A DNA stretch of 6,221 nt from Candidatus Peregrinibacteria bacterium (GTDB lineage Bacteria; Patescibacteriota; Gracilibacteria; Peribacterales; Peribacteraceae). The DNA lies in assembly GCA_016215715.1 (NCBI GenBank), contig JACRIG010000089.1, positions 1 through 6,221 on the forward strand, written 5' to 3'. Shown here one piece after another: positions 5,063-6,221 of the stretch (the stretch's first letter is position 1; every line of letters starts with the position of its first letter). The translations under genes were made by a program, and so were the position numbers. The notes below the pieces were generated by a model. It worked only from the letters and a program-made list of their open reading frames with translations. It had not been told where the DNA came from and searched no databases.

Positions 5063-5371
5063 ATGAACGCACCCATGACGCAACTCACCCCCGCTCAGGT
5101 CCGCCATATTGCAAAACTCGCGCGACTCACGCTGTCCGATGCCGAGGTGGAAAAATTCGCGAAGGAGCTGACGTCGATTCTGCAGTACGTCGATATGCTC
5201 AAAGAAGTGGATACCAGTAACGTGGAACCGACCGCGCAGGTGACCGGACAAACGAATGTCCTACGGATCGATGAAATCGGGAGCACGATAGCAAAGCCGG
5301 ATGCACTGCTCGCGACGAGTCCGCTGCCGATTGTGGAGCATCAGATTCAGACACCGTCGGCGCATGGATAG
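5063..5371 (+). CDS. gatC: Asp-tRNA(Asn)/Glu-tRNA(Gln) amidotransferase subunit C
   Basis: GatC is the small subunit that wraps around GatA and stabilises the GatCAB complex, which amidates mischarged Glu-tRNA(Gln) and/or Asp-tRNA(Asn). The 102-residue protein is typical in length. The N-terminal two-helix part is canonical: LTPAQVRHIAKLARLTLSD (8-26), EVEKFAKELTSILQYVDML (28-46) and the following VDTSNVEPTAQV (49-60). The C-terminal third keeps LRIDEIGSTIAKPDALL (67-83) but ends HQIQTPSAHG, somewhat unlike the usual FRVPRV-type tail. ATG 5063 is preferred because it fits the family start; the SD is weak, and an in-frame ATG at 5075 is the alternative. It is followed closely by gatA. gatB is not in the window and may lie after gatA or elsewhere. 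Confidence 0.93.
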   Translation: MNAPMTQLTPAQVRHIAKLARLTLSDAEVEKFAKELTSILQYVDMLKEVDTSNVEPTAQVTGQTNVLRIDEIGSTIAKPDALLATSPLPIVEHQIQTPSAHG

Positions 5372-5390
5372 TGCTTCGTCTCCGCTCAGC

Positions 5391-6221
5391 ATGACACTCT
5401 TTTCTCTCACCATCACCGAAGCCCACGACAAACTGAAAAAGAAACAGATCAGTTCTACCGAGCTCATCAAAAGCTGCATCGAGCGGATCGAAGCGGTCGA
5501 CGGAAAGCTGAATGCCGTCGTCCATCGAAGCTTCGACCGAGCCCTTTCTGAAGCCAAAAAAGTGGATGCAGCCGGAAACTTTGATCATCCGCTGACAGGA
5601 ATTCCGTATCTCGCGAAGGATGTCTTCTGCGAGGAGGGCGTCCCCAGCACCGCCTGCTCCAACATGCTGCGCGACAAAGAATATATTCAGCCCTTCGACT
5701 CGACTACGACGAAGCGACTGAAGTCAGCAGGGGCGATCAGCCTCGGAAAAACGAACACCGATGAATTCACGATGGGGGCATCCACGGAGACCTCCTGTTT
5801 CGGGCCGACACGAAACCCGTGGGACACCTCGCGTGTCGCAGGAGGTTCCTCCGGCGGGTCCACTGCGGGTGTGGCGAGTAACGAGGCACTCTTTGCTCTC
5901 GGCACCGACACCGGTGGGTCCATTCGTCTGCCCGCAGGCTTCTGCAACTGCATCGGGCTGCGTTCGACGTACGGCCGCACGAGCAGATTTGGCGTCATGA
6001 GCATGGCCAGCTCGCTCGATACGATCGGCCCTCTGTGCAGATGTATTGAAGATCTCGCAATTGTTCTCCAGGCTATCGCTGGCCATGATCCTCTGGATGC
6101 GACGACCGCGGATGTTCCTGTCCCCGATTACCGCTCAGAACTCAAGAAAGGGATCAAGTGTTTGCGCGTGGGGATTCCGAAGGAATACTTCATCGAAGGG
6201 ATGAACGCGGAGGTGGAAACT
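5391..6221 (+). CDS. gatA: Glu-tRNA(Gln) amidotransferase subunit A (3' truncated by window)
   Basis: GatA is the glutaminase subunit of GatCAB and an amidase-signature enzyme. It releases ammonia from glutamine for transamidation of tRNA-bound Glu or Asp. The 277 codons present are the N-terminal part of a protein normally near 480-490 residues; the frame runs open off the right edge. The Lys-cisSer-Ser triad is intact: Lys76 in GIPYLAKD (70-77), Ser153 in the GGSSGGS loop (151-157) and Ser177 in LGTDTGGSIR (170-179). Also canonical are KTNTDEFTMG (120-129) and TYGRTSRFGVMSMASSLDTIGP (starting at 193). ATG 5391 (MTLFSLTITEAH) begins where the family does. An in-frame ATG at 5364 would add nine residues (MDSASSPLS) and overlap the gatC stop by 8 nt, allowing translational coupling. 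Neither start has a convincing SD. The gene is co-transcribed with gatC. Confidence 0.95.
   Translation, partial: MTLFSLTITEAHDKLKKKQISSTELIKSCIERIEAVDGKLNAVVHRSFDRALSEAKKVDAAGNFDHPLTGIPYLAKDVFCEEGVPSTACSNMLRDKEYIQPFDSTTTKRLKSAGAISLGKTNTDEFTMGASTETSCFGPTRNPWDTSRVAGGSSGGSTAGVASNEALFALGTDTGGSIRLPAGFCNCIGLRSTYGRTSRFGVMSMASSLDTIGPLCRCIEDLAIVLQAIAGHDPLDATTADVPVPDYRSELKKGIKCLRVGIPKEYFIEGMNAEVET

Noticed and set aside
5724..6086. Minus-strand ORFs opposite gatA
   Set aside because: They are antisense to intact amidase-signature motifs and show no family features.
1..6221. CRISPR array, insertion sequence, toxin-antitoxin or defence system
   Set aside because: No regularly spaced repeats, transposase or integrase motifs, terminal inverted repeats with target duplication, or recognisable toxin/antitoxin folds were seen. 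The basic 73-aa ORF and the 101-aa ORF do not overlap and show no such motif.

Overview
The window is ordinary bacterial chromosome using the standard code: TGA acts as a stop in the 73-residue ORF and in yidC. It is moderately GC-rich. Six protein genes are recognisable by family: a class I (DhnA/FbaB-type) fructose-bisphosphate aldolase, a hydroxypyruvate-isomerase-like TIM barrel, YidC, the RNase P protein RnpA, and GatC followed by a truncated GatA. Two small unrecognised ORFs lie near the left end. Compact gene packing, weak or absent Shine-Dalgarno sequences before several starts, the GatCA amidotransferase and the style of the YidC and RnpA proteins resemble Candidate Phyla Radiation bacteria, perhaps the Peribacteria/Peregrinibacteria. 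That assignment is an impression from protein style, not a test.

Layout: (1) 1-196 is non-coding and rich in perfect hairpins, possibly the structured 3' end of a transcript starting outside the window. (2) 197-592 looks like a self-contained small transcription unit: a TTGACA promoter, a 5' UTR with a long hairpin, a good SD, a 73-codon ORF and a 13-bp GC-rich hairpin at the end. (3) 646-951 is a 101-codon ORF of unknown function, convergent with fbaB. (4) fbaB (minus) and the isomerase-like gene (plus) diverge from a 335-nt intergenic region holding a consensus-like plus-strand promoter and a hairpin-rich leader. (5) 3270-3391 separates convergent genes and holds a strong intrinsic terminator and a dispersed-type repeat of the TCATCCTGAG...GAAGGATCA kind, which supplies the yidC stop codon. 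(6) rnpA-yidC (minus) form a two-gene operon, divergent from gatC-gatA (plus) across 66 nt with a palindromic GTATAC box usable as a -10 in both directions.

Working together: RnpA matures tRNA 5' ends and GatCA completes Gln-tRNA(Gln)/Asn-tRNA(Asn) by transamidation, so the divergent pair links two tRNA-supply functions, while YidC inserts membrane proteins. FbaB and the isomerase-like protein both point to central carbon/sugar-phosphate metabolism, but their divergent arrangement alone does not establish a shared pathway. I found no defence system, mobile element, CRISPR array or convincing novel multi-gene system. The most interesting material is non-coding (hairpins, leader, repeat) and the two small unknown ORFs.
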